The notes beneath the pieces are model-generated. The model worked only from the letters and a program-made list of their open reading frames with translations, was not told the origin of the DNA and did not search any database. A program made the position numbers and the translations under genes. Below are positions 62,501 to 64,000 of a stretch of 64,000 nucleotides of DNA, piece after piece; position 1 is the stretch's first letter; the number at the start of each line of letters is the position of its first letter. The stretch comes from Sipunculus nudus. Lineage: Eukaryota; Annelida; Sipuncula; Golfingiida; Sipunculidae. The stretch spans positions 80,086,124 to 80,150,123 of the forward strand of contig CM049308.1 of assembly GCA_026874595.1 (NCBI GenBank). The letters are read 5' to 3'.

Positions 62501-63315
62501 ACTAATGGACAGATTTCTTTCATATTATGCATATACATAGACATGGGTTATGGGATGATGTATATATAAATTGGGGTCATGACCTTTCCTATTAGAGTGG
62601 CCTTGACCTTGAAAAATTGCCATATATGGTGAAAATTACACAAAATCATTAATATCTCAATAAGGGATGCATGCATTGGTCCAAAAATCAACATGTTCGA
62701 AGATCTTGGAAAGTATTGTCATGTACCAGAAACAGGTGGCGCCACCTGTTATTCTTTTACTTGTTTTGTGCCGTTTAATACCCCATCATTGTCATTTATC
62801 AGTACTGTGAGCATTTTAAGTCAAAAACTAATGGACAAATTTCTTGCATATACATAGACATGGGTTAGGGGATGATGTATATTGAAATTTGGATCATGAC
62901 CTTTTCTATGAGAATGACCTTTTCTATGAGTGTGGTCTGATATTAATTGTTGCTGAAGATGGGGGGCCTATTCTTAAAGGGGGAGGAATTAATTGTCTGG
63001 GGATACTATGGCACCTGCGGTGCCAAGAAATATCTAGTTATTTAGTTGTTATCTCTCCGTCAAAGCAGGTCAGTTAATGAATGACTGAAGATTGGAAGTA
63101 ATTTATGTGTTTGTCAAGTATTTTTTTTGTATTCAGTCATGTCCTGTTTGGGATTATGATGGAACCCATCATATATGGTATCTCTATCTAAATAGGCCCT
63201 AGAGCTGTTGAAGTCACATCAGTCATCAAGTACTGGTTCAGGGTTTCTGCCGACATCACTGCCTCCGCTTGACCAGGTGTTACACGGTGGGCTTCCTGCA
63301 GGGACCATCACAGAA
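56573..63315 (+). CDS. RAD51B: DNA repair protein RAD51 homolog 2, first three coding exons (3' partial)
   Basis: RAD51 paralogue; in animals RAD51B joins RAD51C, RAD51D and XRCC2 in the BCDX2 complex that supports RAD51 filament formation in the nucleus. Exons: 56,573-56,656, 58,826-58,939 and 63,196-63,315, all phase 0, giving 106 residues. Residues 1-28 (MSSKRVKRLGFSSLILERLT...NLITCK) and the next 38 (LELIRLLGLSDGHVRDII, CRAVAP) match the N-terminal helical domain. The third exon holds the linker and start of the RecA-type core, with PTSLPPLDQVLHGGLPAGTI then TE, immediately before the Walker A exon expected next. The start ATG gives the family N terminus (human begins MGSKKLKRVGLS). Walker A and later exons are beyond the window. 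The first donor is GTCCGT, and intron 2 is nearly filled by repeats E3 and G. Confidence 0.92.
57124..57180 (+). repeat. TATG/TA microsatellite in RAD51B intron 1
   Basis: (TATG) repeated about six times followed by TA-rich alternating sequence and a short CA run. Confidence 0.9.
57183..57300 (+). repeat. Tigger-like element end fragment
   Basis: Contains GCCAACCTCGCCCACCGCCA, AAGTCCCAATTTCCTTA and TATTTACCTCGTTCATTTG, matching the reverse complement of about 34,085-34,215 at the right end of the Tigger-like relic in HAAO intron 1. Confidence 0.65.
59142..60960 (-). mobile_element. Helitron-like element E3, tandem array, in RAD51B intron 2
   Basis: Minus-strand copy of E: starts (right end) GTATCCGCCAAAACAGAGTT folding on TTGCGGATAC and ends (left end) with a perfect 7-bp stem GTAGTCG-CTTGT-CGACTAC, seven bases, then CTAG followed by T. 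The interior is a dimeric tandem array: the palindrome GGTGGCGCCACC or near copies occurs at about 59,370, 59,518, 59,647, 59,797, 59,927, 60,077, 60,207, 60,357, 60,487 and 60,637, so the dimer period is 280 bases. Units from 59,750 to 60,720 are almost identical. Open frames inside repeat with the array. Confidence 0.8.
61100..63037 (+). mobile_element. Helitron-like element G with 330-bp monomers, in RAD51B intron 2
   Basis: Same plan as E but different sequence. 5' GTATCGCCAGAC-ATA-GTCTGGAGATAC hairpin after TT; 3' hairpin GGCACC-TGC-GGTGCC, nine bases, then CTAG followed by TT. Five monomers with TGGTGGCGCCACCTGTTATT at 61,411, 61,738, 62,074, 62,397 and 62,734. Spacings of 327, 336, 323 and 337 show an alternating dimer of about 659 bases. 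Each monomer has GGTCATGACC and usually CCTTGACCTTGAA. No protein encoded. Confidence 0.78.
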
Positions 63316-63706
63316 GTGAGTCCTTCATGTAAATTCCATTATACATTGACAGCTAACTTTCTTTGTAGCAGCTCTTTTATTTTATCCAAGTATCATGCAA
63401 ACATGAATGTAAAAGATAATAATGTCAGGTCATAAACATTCATCCTAAAGTTCCCTTCCACATATATTGAAATTCTGTGACTGCTGTCATCAGGAATCCT
63501 TGCATATGCTGCCACCTGTCAGTGTATGTGTGAACTTATTTCTCCTTGAGCCCTCGTGAAACAGGTGACAATTTAGGGTCTGTTAACTGACACTTTAAAA
63601 ATCTGATTAAAATGAAATAATCTTAAATTCATTTTCAGTCAAGGATTCAAGTCAGTCAAGTTAAGGTGAAATTGAAGAATTTGATCTTATCATGGGTGTA
63701 TCTAAA

Positions 63707-63938
63707 ACCCGGAGATCTCCGGCCGGAGATCAAAATAAACCCGGAGATCGCGATATCTTAATTAATAAGGCAGCAATAAGTATTAAACGTTCCCCTTGAC
63801 ATTTCTAAATGACATCCGCATCGAATATGATACTTAATGTGCAAGTGCACAGAGTATTTATTCAGTTATCCACGGAAACCTCACCCGGAGACGACCCGGA
63901 GATCGTCCGGAGACCGCCATCTTGCCCGGAGATCCGCC
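63707..63938. repeat. CCGGAGATC-rich GC cluster in RAD51B intron 3
   Basis: CCGGAGATC or close variants occur about eight times, including a perfect 18-base palindrome GATCTCCGG-CCGGAGATC at 63,714-63,731. The cluster lies at both ends of a roughly 230-base segment, with an AT-rich centre. Could be a MITE with complex ends; identity unknown. Confidence 0.55.
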
Positions 63939-64000
63939 AATGAGTGCTTCCCACTGATTCCCACTCGCCACAACAGATGCCGCCACATACATGTCTGATT

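Overview
The window is eukaryotic, intron-rich, AT-rich DNA, most likely from a bivalve mollusc. The call rests on three split animal genes and on a dense load of interspersed repeats of the bivalve type: hairpin-ended elements with CCGT/CTGT tetranucleotide tracts and internal tandem monomers. Species-level identification is not possible from the sequence alone.

Three genes are supported, all on the + strand. (1) A TMEM229B-like multi-pass membrane protein with its coding sequence in one exon (11,430-11,936). (2) HAAO, 3-hydroxyanthranilate 3,4-dioxygenase of the kynurenine pathway, reconstructed as ten exons (32,714-53,286) giving 295 residues with all iron ligands present. (3) The 5' part of RAD51B, a RAD51 paralogue of homologous recombination, with three exons (56,573-63,315) before the gene leaves the right edge. 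They do not form a functional unit. TMEM229B and RAD51B are also near neighbours on human 14q24, so the linkage may be old.

Layout: 1-9,979 holds two head-to-tail copies of a large repeat (D1, D2), each broken by further insertions. 8,049-9,902 is a TIR DNA transposon. 10.0-15.2 kb is TMEM229B and its flanks. 15.2-19.7 kb is a nested pair of hairpin-ended elements (A1 containing B1). 21.7-27.4 kb holds decayed Ty3/gypsy-like and jockey/CR1-like retrotransposon relics. 29.7-32.2 kb is an inverted A copy (A2). 32.7-53.9 kb is HAAO, whose introns carry a Tigger-like relic, A3, a 25-27 bp minisatellite, a second nested pair (A4 inside B2) and C2 containing E2. 56.6-64.0 kb is RAD51B, with intron 2 almost filled by repeats E3 and G.

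The most interesting signal is the repeat system. Several families share an architecture of a 5' hairpin and a 3' hairpin followed by CTTG or CTAG. They insert into T tracts without an obvious target duplication, nest reciprocally, and twice hit the same T tract of a host repeat. This resembles non-autonomous Helitron/Helentron elements. Several families share the palindrome AGGTGGCGCCACCT, and two carry tandem nuclear-receptor-like half-sites. No autonomous Rep/helicase gene is present. No tRNA, rRNA or CRISPR feature was seen.
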